DNA of 64,000 nucleotides, taken from positions 186,001 to 250,000 of the forward strand of contig BSNO01000004.1 of assembly GCA_030160035.1 (NCBI GenBank), given 5' to 3'. The DNA comes from Rhizobium albus (lineage in GTDB: Bacteria; Pseudomonadota; Alphaproteobacteria; Rhizobiales; Rhizobiaceae). Made by a program: the position numbers and the translations under genes. Positions 51,112-60,752 of this stretch are shown here, piece after piece; within the stretch, counting starts at the first letter, position 1, and each line of letters begins with the position of its first letter. The notes under the pieces are model-generated. The model saw nothing but the letters and a program-made list of their open reading frames with translations. It was not told the origin of the DNA and did no database searches.

Positions 51112-52536
51112 ATGAGCACAGCCATCAAGACGCAGTCAGCCCAGGGTGACGATTTCCTCGTCGCCGACATGTCGCTTGCAGCCTACGGCCGCAAGGAAAT
51201 CACCATTGCCGAAACCGAGATGCCGGGCCTGATGGCCTGCCGCGAGGAGTTTGGCGAGAGCAAGCCTTTGAAGGGCGCCCGCATTACGGGCTCGCTTCAC
51301 ATGACGATCCAGACTGCGGTGCTGATCGAGACGCTCACGGCTCTCGGCGCCGAAGTCCGTTGGGCATCGTGCAACATCTTCTCGACGCAGGATCATGCAG
51401 CAGCGGCGATCGCCGCAACCGGCGTTCCGGTCTTCGCCGTCAAGGGTGAGACGCTCGAAGAATACTGGAACTATACCGACCGCATCTTCCAGTGGACCGA
51501 TGGCGGCACCTCCAACATGATCCTCGACGATGGCGGCGATGCGACCATGTACATCCTGCTCGGCGCCCGCGCTGAAGCCGGCGAGGACGTGCTGTCGAAC
51601 CCGGGTTCGGAAGAAGAAGAAATCCTGTTCGCGCAGATCAAGAAGCGCCTCGCCGCAACGCCGGGCTTCTTTGCCCGCCAGCGCGACGCCATCAAGGGCG
51701 TGACCGAAGAGACCACCACCGGCGTGAACCGCCTCTACCAGCTGCAGAAGAAGGGCCTGCTGCCCTTCCCCGCGATCAACGTCAACGACAGCGTTACCAA
51801 GTCGAAATTCGACAACAAGTACGGCTGCAAGGAATCGCTGGTCGACGGCATCCGCCGCGCCACCGACGTCATGATGGCCGGCAAGGTCGCCGTCGTCTGC
51901 GGCTATGGCGATGTGGGCAAAGGCTCGGCTGCCTCGCTGAAGGGCGCCGGCGCTCGCGTCAAGGTCACGGAAGTCGACCCGATCTGCGCGCTGCAGGCTG
52001 CCATGGACGGTTTCGAGGTCGTCACGCTCGAGGATGTCGCCTCGACGGCCGACATCTTCATCACGACCACCGGCAACAAGGACGTCATTCGCCTCGAGCA
52101 TATGCGCGAGATGAAGGACATGGCGATCGTCGGCAATATCGGCCATTTCGACAACGAAATTCAGGTCACCGCGCTCAAGAACTTCAAGTGGGACAACATC
52201 AAGCCCCAGGTCGACATGATCGAGTTCCCGGGCGGCAAGCGGATGATCCTCTTGTCGGAAGGCCGACTGCTCAACCTCGGCAACGCGACGGGTCACCCGT
52301 CCTTCGTCATGTCGGCCTCGTTCACCAACCAGGTCCTGGCACAGATCGAACTCTACGCGCGTGGCGAGCAGTATCAGAACGAAGTCTACGTTCTGCCCAA
52401 GCACCTCGACGAGAAGGTCGCCAAGCTCCATCTCGCCAAGCTCGGCGCGACGCTTTCGGAGCTGTCTTCCGAGCAGGCCGACTATATCGGCGTGTCGCAG
52501 ACCGGCCCGTTCAAGCCGGAACACTACCGCTACTGA
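51112..52536 (+). CDS. ahcY: Adenosylhomocysteinase
   Basis: A 474-residue NAD-bound enzyme that splits S-adenosylhomocysteine into adenosine and homocysteine and so relieves methyltransferases. The NAD loop is [15 protein letters not shown] (from about residue 262); [15 protein letters not shown] and the C-terminal FKPEHYRY are family signatures. ATG 51112 with CGGAG upstream is chosen over upstream in-frame ATGs at 51058, 51079 and 51106. It is followed by an intrinsic terminator. Confidence 0.97.
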   Translation: MSTAIKTQSAQGDDFLVADMSLAAYGRKEITIAETEMPGLMACREEFGESKPLKGARITGSLHMTIQTAVLIETLTALGAEVRWASCNIFSTQDHAAAAIAATGVPVFAVKGETLEEYWNYTDRIFQWTDGGTSNMILDDGGDATMYILLGARAEAGEDVLSNPGSEEEEILFAQIKKRLAATPGFFARQRDAIKGVTEETTTGVNRLYQLQKKGLLPFPAINVNDSVTKSKFDNKYGCKESLVDGIRRATDVMMAGKVAVVCGYGDVGKGSAASLKGAGARVKVTEVDPICALQAAMDGFEVVTLEDVASTADIFITTTGNKDVIRLEHMREMKDMAIVGNIGHFDNEIQVTALKNFKWDNIKPQVDMIEFPGGKRMILLSEGRLLNLGNATGHPSFVMSASFTNQVLAQIELYARGEQYQNEVYVLPKHLDEKVAKLHLAKLGATLSELSSEQADYIGVSQTGPFKPEHYRY

Positions 52537-52564
52537 TCCTCAGTCTCCCGACCTGAGCCGATCC

Positions 52565-52600
52565 AGGCCGCGCCTTTCAAAGGGCGCGGCCTTACTTTTT
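52565..52600 (+). terminator. Rho-independent terminator of ahcY
   Basis: AGGCCGCGCC (52565-52574) pairs with GGCGCGGCCT (52583-52592), followed by a T-rich run TTACTTTTT. It lies 29 bases after the ahcY stop. Confidence 0.9.
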
Positions 52601-52620
52601 GGTGCTCCGGCCTTTTCGGC

Positions 52621-52655
52621 GATTCAGCGAAAAGGTACCCTTAACCATACGATTC
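52621..52655. promoter_or_regulatory. CtrA-type box with two GANTC sites before divL
   Basis: TTAACCAT at 52641-52648 is identical to the CtrA half-site octamer reported in alphaproteobacteria. GANTC (CcrM) sites at 52621-52625 and 52651-52655 flank it. The group lies 107-141 bases upstream of the divL start, suggesting cell-cycle control. Confidence 0.6.
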
Positions 52656-52761
52656 GCGCGCGCTTCATGGGGACAACTGGGGCGCCGCGACGGGTCCCGC
52701 GTGATGGGGCTCTTTCATTTCAGTGGAAGGCCGGTCCACCGGGCTGCGGAGAGGACGACGA

Positions 52762-55308
52762 ATGTCGGGGTCTGACGGGACACAAAGTGCGCCTGACGAT
52801 GGGTGTGCGGATGACGGAACACGACCGGCCGCATCGCGCGGAAACTTGCGCAAACCGATCTGGACAAGCTCTTTCGCCGGCAGCTCCGCATTGATCGTGG
52901 CGCCGGATCTGGCGTTTGCGGCGGAAGCGATCCCGCTCCCCTTCGGTTGGGCGCTGTCATCCATCGATGTCGTCGGTGGCGCAACGGTCATCGGCGCGGT
53001 TTCTGCCGCGCTTCTGTCTGCCATCTGGCTCATCCGCGAAAAGGCAAAGATCGAAGCCGAGAATGTCGAGCTGAAGGTCCGGCTCGGCGATGCCACGACG
53101 CAGATCGACCGCTACGACGCGCTGATCGTCGACAAGGATCGCCGGATTATCGTCTGGGACGGCGACGACAATTCCGCCGTGCTTCTTGGAGACCTGCCGA
53201 CCGAGGCTGGCGCGCCTGAAACCCGTGCCGCCTTCCTCGCCTTCGGGCGCTGGCTGGAGGCGAAGTCCGCCGCATCGCTTGAAAACGCGGTCGATCTCTT
53301 ACGCGCTCGCGGCGAGACCTTCGACGTGGTGATCGAGACGCAGCGCGGTCAGCTGCTCGAGGCGCAAGGCCGCGTTTCCGGCGGCCGCGCCTTCGTGCGG
53401 TTCCTCGCACTGGGCGACCTGCGTGCTGAACTCGCATCGCTGAAGGCCGAGCGTGACCGGTTGGCCACGACGATGGAAACGATCCAGAACGTGCTGGATG
53501 CCATCGACCAGCCCTTCTGGGTCCGCCAGGCCGATGGCCGGCTATTGTGGGTCAACAGTGCCTACGCACATGCTGTCGAAGCCGTGGACGGCGAAGACGC
53601 GGTGCGCCGCGAACTCGAATTGATCGGCACGCACCAGCGTGAACGCATCCGCATGGCAGCCACGCCCGATCGGCCATTCGCCGACAAATTGTCGACGGTG
53701 GTGCGCGGCAATCGGACGATCTACGACGTCCTGGAAGCGCGCTCGACCATGGGCGTGGCCGGTATGGCAAGCGACATCAGCGATGTCGAGGCCGTGCGCG
53801 AAGAACTTGCCCGCACACTCCGCAGCCATTCCGAGACGCTTGACCATCTGGCGACGGCCGTTGCGATCTTCGATCGCGAACAGCGCCTGCAGTTCTACAA
53901 CCAGGCGTTCCAGAAGCTGTTCGGGCTCGAAACGCCCTTCCTGGAGACGCGGCCGGGCAACGCGGAATTCCTGGAGCGCCTGCGGGTCGACGGGAAGTTG
54001 CCGGAGCAGCACTCCTGGCGCGACTGGAAGGACCAGATGCTCGCCGTCTATCAGAGCGTCGAGCCGCAGCAGAACTTCTGGTATCTGCCCGATGGCCGCA
54101 CGCTGAATGTGTTCGCGACGGCGCACCCACAGGGCGGCGCCACCTGGGTCTTCGAAAATCTCACCGAGCAGGTCGATCTGGAGCAGCGCTACAACACGCT
54201 GGTGAAGGTGCAGGGCGAGACCATCGATCATCTTGCCGAAGCGGTCTGCGTGTTCGGTGCCGATGGCCGGCTAAAGCTGTCGAACCCGGCCTTCCGCGTC
54301 CTCTGGGGCATCGGCGAGGCCGAGGCGCAGCCCGGCACGCATATCAGCACCATCACGCGCGTTTGTGAGCCGGCTTATCCTGAAGACGATGGCTGGCGCA
54401 ATTTCTCGGCCATCATCACGAGTCTCGATGAGGAGCGCCGCAGCTATTCCGGCCGCTTCGATCTCAAGACAGGCCTGATCCTCGATTACGCCGTCGTGCC
54501 GCTGCCTAATGCGCAGACCATGCTCACCTTCGTCAACGTGACGGACGGTGCGCGCGTCGAAAAGGCGTTGACCGAGAAGAACGACGCGCTGCGCAAGGCG
54601 GACGCGCTGAAAAACGACTTCGTCAAGCACGTCTCCTATGAGTTGCGCACGCCGCTCACCAACATCATCGGTTTTGCCGACCTCCTGCGCACGGAGACCA
54701 CCGGGCCGCTCAATCCGAAGCAGGCCGAGTATGTCGAGCATATCGCGACGTCCTCCTCCGTGCTTTTGATGATCGTCAACGACATCCTGGATCTCGCCAC
54801 GGTCGATGCCGGCATCATGACGCTGGAGCGCAGCGAGATCGATATCGCCGAACTTCTCGACGAAGCGGCGAGCCTGATGAGCGATCGCCTGAAGGAAGGC
54901 GATCTGACGCTCGCCGTCGACGCCCCTGCCCATCCGGGGACCTTCGTCGCCGATCGGCAGAGGGTTCGCCAGATCCTCTCCAAGCTCCTGAGCAACGCCG
55001 CGAATTTTGCACCGGAGGGATCGCAGATCCAGTTGCGTTGCCGCCGAGAGGCTGGCGATATCGTTTTCTCGGTGTCCGACCAGGGCCCCGGCATCCCCAC
55101 GCACATGCTGCAGACGATCTTTTCGCGGTTCGAAAGCCACGGCTCGGGCGGTCGCCGTCGTGGCGCCGGCCTCGGTCTCTCCATCGTCGACAGCTTCGTC
55201 AGCCTGCATGACGGCCGCGTCGAGGTGGACAGCGTCGAAGGGCGCGGCACGACGATCATCTGCCGCCTGCCCGCCGGAAGCCGGCTCGAAACCGTGGCAG
55301 CGGAATAG
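52762..55308 (+). CDS. divL: DivL-type cell-cycle pseudo-histidine kinase
   Basis: An 848-residue membrane protein: two N-terminal hydrophobic stretches (about 40-54 and 72-91), several PAS-like domains between about 110 and 590, then an H-box and an ATPase domain (SDQGPGIPT, GAGLGLSIVDSF). The H-box reads KHVSYELRTPLTNIIGFADL, with Tyr626 where kinases have His. This is the hallmark of DivL, which in Caulobacter controls CckA and thus CtrA. ATG 52762 is preceded by GGAGAGGA; a GTG at 52723 is less likely. tsaE follows 12 bases later. Confidence 0.92.
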   Translation: MSGSDGTQSAPDDGCADDGTRPAASRGNLRKPIWTSSFAGSSALIVAPDLAFAAEAIPLPFGWALSSIDVVGGATVIGAVSAALLSAIWLIREKAKIEAENVELKVRLGDATTQIDRYDALIVDKDRRIIVWDGDDNSAVLLGDLPTEAGAPETRAAFLAFGRWLEAKSAASLENAVDLLRARGETFDVVIETQRGQLLEAQGRVSGGRAFVRFLALGDLRAELASLKAERDRLATTMETIQNVLDAIDQPFWVRQADGRLLWVNSAYAHAVEAVDGEDAVRRELELIGTHQRERIRMAATPDRPFADKLSTVVRGNRTIYDVLEARSTMGVAGMASDISDVEAVREELARTLRSHSETLDHLATAVAIFDREQRLQFYNQAFQKLFGLETPFLETRPGNAEFLERLRVDGKLPEQHSWRDWKDQMLAVYQSVEPQQNFWYLPDGRTLNVFATAHPQGGATWVFENLTEQVDLEQRYNTLVKVQGETIDHLAEAVCVFGADGRLKLSNPAFRVLWGIGEAEAQPGTHISTITRVCEPAYPEDDGWRNFSAIITSLDEERRSYSGRFDLKTGLILDYAVVPLPNAQTMLTFVNVTDGARVEKALTEKNDALRKADALKNDFVKHVSYELRTPLTNIIGFADLLRTETTGPLNPKQAEYVEHIATSSSVLLMIVNDILDLATVDAGIMTLERSEIDIAELLDEAASLMSDRLKEGDLTLAVDAPAHPGTFVADRQRVRQILSKLLSNAANFAPEGSQIQLRCRREAGDIVFSVSDQGPGIPTHMLQTIFSRFESHGSGGRRRGAGLGLSIVDSFVSLHDGRVEVDSVEGRGTTIICRLPAGSRLETVAAE

Positions 55309-55320
55309 AGAAGCAGGCGC

Positions 55321-56844
55321 ATGGGCGAAAGGCTCCTTCATCTCGCCGATCAACGGGCGACCGAACGGCTCGCCGAAGACATCGCGGTCATGTTGCGAGC
55401 CGGCGACGTGCTTGCGCTATCGGGCGAACTGGGCGCCGGCAAATCCACCTTCGCGCGCGCCTTGATCCGTGCGGTTGCCGACGATCCTGATCTCGACGTG
55501 CCGAGCCCGACCTTTACGCTCGTTCAATCCTACGAGTTGCGACTGCCGATCGCGCATTTCGATCTTTATCGGATCACGGACCCCGATGAACTCGCAGAGC
55601 TCGGCTTCGACGAAGCCGTCGCGAACGGCGTCGTGCTGGTCGAGTGGCCAGAGCGCGCCGGCGATATGCTTCCGGAAGCAATGATCCACCTGACGATCAC
55701 CGAAGGTGAAACGGCCGACGCGCGAACGGTGCACATTCGGGCTCCCGACCAGACTATCGCGCGGATCGATCGGACGCTGGCGGCGCGGGTCTTCCTCGAT
55801 GCATCGGGCTTTGAAGGGGTTCAGCGACGCTTCCTGCTTGGAGACGCCTCAAGCCGGGCCTATGAACGCCTGGTCGCCAATGGCGCCTCACCAATCATTC
55901 TGATGAACGCCCCCGCTCAGCCCGATGGACCCATCATCCGCGATGGCAAGCCCTATTCGCGCATCGCGCATCTCGCCGAGGACGTTCGACCCTTTGTCGC
56001 TATGGCAAAATGGCTGAAGGGCGAAGGTTTCAGCGCCCCCAAGATCCGCGCCGAAGACTTGGAGCAGGGTTTCCTCATCGTCGAGAACCTTGGATCGGAC
56101 GGTTTGCTGGACCCATCGGGCGCCCCGATCGAGGAACGCTACACTGCCGCCGTCGAGGCCCTTGCGCAGCTGCACGTCACGCCCGTTCCCGGTGCCTTGC
56201 CCGTCGGCAGCGAGACATACCATTTGCCGGCTTATGATCTTGGCGCGATGCAGATTGAAGTCGAGCTTCTGGTGGACTGGTATCTTGCGCATGAGCGCGG
56301 AACGCCGCCTTCTGCCACCGAGCGGGAGGACTACATCACCCTCTGGCGCCAAGCGATCGCCTCGCTGGAGGGCAGCGAAGCTCATGTCGTCCTGCGCGAC
56401 TACCATTCGCCCAACCTGATCTGGCGCGCGGACCGCGACGGCATCGACAGGCTTGGCATCATCGATTTTCAGGACGCGATGCTAGGACCGACGGCTTACG
56501 ATGTGGCGTCGATCGTGCAGGATGCCCGCGTCACGATCGACAAGCCGATGGCGGATCGGCTGGTCGCTGCCTATGTCGCGGCGCGGCACGGCCTGGGACC
56601 ATTCGATGAGCCCGCATTCCGCAGGGCGCTTGCCCTGATGCAGGCGCAGCGCGGCTCGAAGATCCTTGGCATTTTCGTCCGTCTCAAGCAGCGGGACGGC
56701 AAGCCGGGCTATCTTCGCCATCTGCCACGCATGCGCAGCTATGTGGCCGAAGCGCTGCGCCACCCCGATCTGGCGGCACTGCGGTCGTGGTACGAGACCG
56801 CCGGCGTTTTCGGTTCAGGTGCAGGCGATGACCGACAGGCTTGA
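55321..56844 (+). CDS. Fusion of TsaE and AmgK-like sugar kinase
   Basis: A 507-residue two-domain protein. Residues 1-150 are TsaE, the ATPase needed for tRNA t6A37 synthesis, with Walker A GELGAGKST at 35-43 and HFDLYRITDPDELAELGFDE. Residues about 165-500 are an aminoglycoside-phosphotransferase-like kinase with LRDYHSPNLIW and LGIIDFQDAMLGP. The kinase resembles AmgK, which phosphorylates MurNAc at C1; the usual His before RDY is Leu. It overlaps the MurU-like gene by 17 bases. Kinase substrate is inferred from that neighbour. Confidence 0.92.
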   Translation: MGERLLHLADQRATERLAEDIAVMLRAGDVLALSGELGAGKSTFARALIRAVADDPDLDVPSPTFTLVQSYELRLPIAHFDLYRITDPDELAELGFDEAVANGVVLVEWPERAGDMLPEAMIHLTITEGETADARTVHIRAPDQTIARIDRTLAARVFLDASGFEGVQRRFLLGDASSRAYERLVANGASPIILMNAPAQPDGPIIRDGKPYSRIAHLAEDVRPFVAMAKWLKGEGFSAPKIRAEDLEQGFLIVENLGSDGLLDPSGAPIEERYTAAVEALAQLHVTPVPGALPVGSETYHLPAYDLGAMQIEVELLVDWYLAHERGTPPSATEREDYITLWRQAIASLEGSEAHVVLRDYHSPNLIWRADRDGIDRLGIIDFQDAMLGPTAYDVASIVQDARVTIDKPMADRLVAAYVAARHGLGPFDEPAFRRALALMQAQRGSKILGIFVRLKQRDGKPGYLRHLPRMRSYVAEALRHPDLAALRSWYETAGVFGSGAGDDRQA

Positions 56845-57568
56845 AAAGCGCGCGATGATCCTGGCCGCGGGGCTCGGCACGCGCCTGCGTCCTCTGACAC
56901 TGAGCACGCCGAAGCCGCTCGTGCCTGTCGCAGGGCGGCCGATGATCGACTATCTCATCGATCTCCTCAAGGCCGATGGCGTCGACCAGGTCGTCGTCAA
57001 CGTCCACCATCTCGCGGATCAGATGGAAGCGCATCTTGCGCCACTCACGCCTTTGGTGACGATTTCGGACGAGCGAGACCACCTGATGGATTCCGGTGGC
57101 GGCGTGGTGAAGGCTGCCCATCTCCTGGGCGAAGCGCCGGTTCTTCTTCTCAATGCCGACAGTTTCTGGCTCGAGCCGAGCGATGCGGGCGACACCAACA
57201 TCGCCCGTCTCTGGTCCGCGTTCCATACAGACACGATGGACATGCTGATGCTTTTGGCCGAACCGAGGCAGAGCACCGGTCACGAAAAGGCCGGCGGCGA
57301 TTTCGTTATGCAGGCCGATGGCCGGCTGTCCCGTTACCGCGAGGGGCTGGCCGATCCGCTGATCTATTGCGGCGCAATGATCCTGCATCCGCGATTGCTA
57401 GGTGATGCTCCGCGCGAACCTTTCTCGTTGAACCGGTTTTTCGACGCGGCGATCGCAGCGGGCCGGCTGCATGGAATCCGGCTTAGGGGTCACTGGTTGA
57501 CGGTGGGCACACCCGAAGCGATCGGCGCGGCCGAAGCCGTCATTGCGGATTTTTCCGCCACGCGCTGA
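56828..57568 (+). CDS. MurU-like nucleotidyltransferase
   Basis: A 246-residue sugar-1-phosphate nucleotidyltransferase. MILAAGLGTRLRPLTLSTPKP is the nucleotide-binding motif, followed by VPVAGRPMIDYLIDLL. MurU converts MurNAc-1-phosphate and UTP to UDP-MurNAc, bypassing early, fosfomycin-sensitive steps. Coupling to an AmgK-like kinase supports this choice over other sugar uridylyltransferases. ATG 56828 is within the previous gene; addB starts 2 bases after its stop. Confidence 0.88.
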   Translation: MTDRLEKRAMILAAGLGTRLRPLTLSTPKPLVPVAGRPMIDYLIDLLKADGVDQVVVNVHHLADQMEAHLAPLTPLVTISDERDHLMDSGGGVVKAAHLLGEAPVLLLNADSFWLEPSDAGDTNIARLWSAFHTDTMDMLMLLAEPRQSTGHEKAGGDFVMQADGRLSRYREGLADPLIYCGAMILHPRLLGDAPREPFSLNRFFDAAIAAGRLHGIRLRGHWLTVGTPEAIGAAEAVIADFSATR

Positions 57569-57569
57569 T

Positions 57570-60500
57570 ATGGCTGCAACCATGCAGAAGCGTCTCTTCA
57601 CGATTCCCCCCGGTGCGCCGTTCCTGCGCATCCTCGCCGAGAGCCTCTGTGCGGGCGATCTCGTGCCGGGTTTCCGCTATGATCCGACCGATCCGCTGTC
57701 GCTTTCGCGCGCAACGATTTACCTGCCCACACGACGCGCCGTGCGGTCCTTGCGTTCCGAATTCGTCGACGTCGTCGGAACGGGCAGCGCCATCCTGCCA
57801 ACCCTGAAGGCGCTCGGCGAGCTGGATGAGGATGGCGGCTTCTTCGATGCGGAGATGCCCGCGACACTCGATCTGGCGCCGCCGATCGGCTCCGTCGAGG
57901 CGGTGTTGGAGCTTGCAAGCCTCGTCGAGCGCTGGAAGGCGGCGCTGCCAGCGGCACTCGGCGACGGCCGCTTCGACTCGCTGGTCGTGCCGGCGACGCC
58001 CGCCGATGCGGTTTGGTTGGCGCGCGATCTGCGCGATCTCATCGATGCAATGGGCACGCATGGCGGAGATTGGGCGGCGCTCGATGCGCTGGAAGCGGCG
58101 GATTTCGGCACCTGGTGGCAGCTCACGCTCGAATTCATGAAGATCGCCCGCAGCTTCTGGCCGGCGCGGCTTGAAGAACTCAGCCGTTCCGATCCGGCGC
58201 AGCATCGAAACGGAGCGATGTCGGCCGAAATCGCGCGCATGCTTGCCAATCCGCCGGACGGGCCCGTCATCGTTGCCGGGTCGACAGGCTCGATCCCGGC
58301 GACGGCAGACCTCATTGCCGCGGTTGCGACGCTGGAGCAGGGCGCCGTCATCTTTCCGGGCCTCGATCTCGGCATCACCGAAGACATCTGGCCGCTGGTC
58401 GGCGGAAAGGCCGGGCTGTTGTCCGACCCGGCTGTCGCAGCCCATCCGCAATTCGGCCTCAGCCGCCTCCTCGACCGGCTCGACGCTGCGCGTGAGATGG
58501 TGACGCCGCTCGGCGATACATCGTACACGATCGCCGCGCGGAACCGACTGGTTTCGACAGCGCTGCTGCCCGCACAGGCCACCGATCACTGGCACGGGGT
58601 TGGCGCATTCGATCCTGCCGCCTTCGAAGGGGTGACGGTCATCGAAGCAGGCGGCGAGCGCGAGGAAGCAACGGCTCTCGCCGTCGCCATGCGGCTCGCG
58701 GCAGAAAATCCGAAACAGCGCGTGGCGCTGGTTACCCCGGATCGCAATCTCGCCCGCCGCGTGTCGATCGAGCTTCGCCGTTTCGGTATCGAAGCGAACG
58801 ATTCCGGCGGCTTGCCGCTGTCCTCGACGCCCCAGGGCACGTTGCTGCGGCTCTTGCTCGATACCGTCATGGAACCGGAAGATCCGGTGGCGCTGACGGC
58901 ACTGCTCGGCCATCCGCTGGCCCGCTTCGGCATGAAGCCGGACGAAAAGCGCCGGGCAGCCAGCATCTTTGAGCGCATCGCCCTTCGCGGCACGCTCGGC
59001 GATGTCGATGTCACCGCGTTGACCGCGCTGCTGGATGCTGAGGCTGCAACCCGGTCGGAGCGCCGACACCAGCCTGCCTGGCGACGTCGCATCTCCGATG
59101 AGGACATCGCGGCCGCCCGCGTGATGACGCTGCGCGTGGAAGCCGCGGTGGCGCCCCTCGCCGGCCGCTTCGCACGCTTCTTGACCAGCCGCCGCGCCGA
59201 TGCCGCCCCTGGACGGCTGACGATTGCGCAATGGGCGGAGTTGACCGCGCGGGTGCTGGAAGGCGTCGCTGCCGATGATCGGGGCGAACTCGGCAATCTC
59301 TGGGGCGGCGAGGCGGGTAGCAAACTGGGGGGACTTTTTGCCGATCTCATCGCGGCGCGTGCGGAAATCTCCGCGGGCGGCACCGACTGGGCCGATATCG
59401 CAGCCGCGTTCCTGGCCGGCGAGATCGTGAAGCCGGATGTGACGGCTCACCCGCGCATCTTCATCTGGGGCGCGCTCGAGGCGCGGCTGCAGGATGTCGA
59501 CACGCTGTTGCTCGCTGGCTTGAACGAAGGCTCCTGGCCACAGCGGCCCGGCCAGGATCCGTTTCTGTCGCGACCGATGAAGGCGTTGATCGGGCTCGAG
59601 CCGCCCGAACGCAGGATCGGTCTTGCTGCCCATGATTTCCAGATGGCGCTCGGCGCAGAACATGTCGTGCTCAGCCGCTCCACCCGTTCCGGCGGCGCAC
59701 CGACCGTCGCATCACGCTGGCTGCAACGGCTGCTCGCGGTCGCGGGTGAGGCGGAGGCAGCTGCGATGCGCCTGCGAGGCGCGGAGATCCTTGCGCAGGC
59801 AGCGCTTCTGGACCGCCGCGAGCCCGTGCCGCAGGCATCGCGGCCTGAGCCGCGTCCGCCTGTCGAAGCCCAGCCTAAGCGCTACTCTTTTAGCGAGGTG
59901 AAGACGCTGCGGCGCGATCCCTACGCGATCTATGCCCGCAAGGTGCTGCGTCTCGACCCCTTGGCCGAACTCATTCGCGATCCGGGCGTGGCGGAGCGGG
60001 GAACGCTCTATCACGAGATTCTGGAAACCTTCATTAGCCGCTGCCCCGACATCGATCATCCCGATGCCGATCTGCTGCTGGAAAGCATTGCCGATGAGTG
60101 CTTCGCCGCCCAGCGGCTGCCGCATCATGTCAAGGTGCTGTGGCGCCCGCGCTTCGATCACGTGGCGCGCCACTGGCTCGAATGGGAGCGGCAGCGAAAC
60201 GGAGAGATTGCTGAGCGCCATACGGAGCTGCACGCGGAGATCCCGGTTCGGCAAACCGGCGTGCTTTTGTCGGGCATCGCCGACCGCGTGGATCTGCGCG
60301 ACGATGGCACCGTCGACATCATCGACTTCAAGTCGGGCACTGAGCCGTCACGCAAACAGGCGCGGAGTCTTCTAGACCCCCAATTGCCGCTGGAAGCCGC
60401 AGCGCTTCTCGATGGCGGCTTCAAGCGCGTCGGCCCACGAACACCGAACTCTCTGAAATATGTGCGCCTCAAGCCTTCCGATCGATTGCTGGTCGATGAA

Positions 60501-60752
60501 CTGGAGGGCAAGGATCGCCGCGGCGCCAATTCCGCCGATGACGGCACTCATATGAGCGCGGCCGATCTCGGCATGCAGTCGCTCGATCGATTAGCCGGCT
60601 TCATAGCTGTGCTCCAAACCGGCAGGCGTGGCTTCGCTTCACGCATCATTCCGGCCAAGGCGCGCGACTACGGAGGCGAGTACGACCATCTCGCGCGTGT
60701 CGCCGAGTGGGCCAATGGCGACGCGGACGACGACGAGGGAGGTGAGGCATGA
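57570..60752 (+). CDS. addB: Double-strand break repair protein AddB (alphaproteobacterial type)
   Basis: A 1060-residue subunit of the AddAB helicase-nuclease that processes broken DNA ends for RecA. The N-terminal half is a helicase-like region (YLPTRRAVRSLRSEF, degenerate). The C-terminal RecB-type nuclease domain has RGTLYHEILETFISR and GIADRVDLRDDGTVDIIDFKSG with the DFK catalytic residues. ATG 57570 is 2 bases after the MurU-like stop. It overlaps addA by 4 bases. Confidence 0.95.
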   Translation: MAATMQKRLFTIPPGAPFLRILAESLCAGDLVPGFRYDPTDPLSLSRATIYLPTRRAVRSLRSEFVDVVGTGSAILPTLKALGELDEDGGFFDAEMPATLDLAPPIGSVEAVLELASLVERWKAALPAALGDGRFDSLVVPATPADAVWLARDLRDLIDAMGTHGGDWAALDALEAADFGTWWQLTLEFMKIARSFWPARLEELSRSDPAQHRNGAMSAEIARMLANPPDGPVIVAGSTGSIPATADLIAAVATLEQGAVIFPGLDLGITEDIWPLVGGKAGLLSDPAVAAHPQFGLSRLLDRLDAAREMVTPLGDTSYTIAARNRLVSTALLPAQATDHWHGVGAFDPAAFEGVTVIEAGGEREEATALAVAMRLAAENPKQRVALVTPDRNLARRVSIELRRFGIEANDSGGLPLSSTPQGTLLRLLLDTVMEPEDPVALTALLGHPLARFGMKPDEKRRAASIFERIALRGTLGDVDVTALTALLDAEAATRSERRHQPAWRRRISDEDIAAARVMTLRVEAAVAPLAGRFARFLTSRRADAAPGRLTIAQWAELTARVLEGVAADDRGELGNLWGGEAGSKLGGLFADLIAARAEISAGGTDWADIAAAFLAGEIVKPDVTAHPRIFIWGALEARLQDVDTLLLAGLNEGSWPQRPGQDPFLSRPMKALIGLEPPERRIGLAAHDFQMALGAEHVVLSRSTRSGGAPTVASRWLQRLLAVAGEAEAAAMRLRGAEILAQAALLDRREPVPQASRPEPRPPVEAQPKRYSFSEVKTLRRDPYAIYARKVLRLDPLAELIRDPGVAERGTLYHEILETFISRCPDIDHPDADLLLESIADECFAAQRLPHHVKVLWRPRFDHVARHWLEWERQRNGEIAERHTELHAEIPVRQTGVLLSGIADRVDLRDDGTVDIIDFKSGTEPSRKQARSLLDPQLPLEAAALLDGGFKRVGPRTPNSLKYVRLKPSDRLLVDELEGKDRRGANSADDGTHMSAADLGMQSLDRLAGFIAVLQTGRRGFASRIIPAKARDYGGEYDHLARVAEWANGDADDDEGGEA

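Noticed and set aside
51136-52524. A 462-codon open frame antisense to ahcY
   Set aside because: It mirrors ahcY third-position GC and lacks domains; ahcY is one of the best conserved genes here.
57540-59663. A 707-codon open frame on the minus strand
   Set aside because: It is antisense to addB, Arg/His/Gly-rich with no domain, and arises from GC-rich codon bias. AddB on the plus strand has clear motifs.
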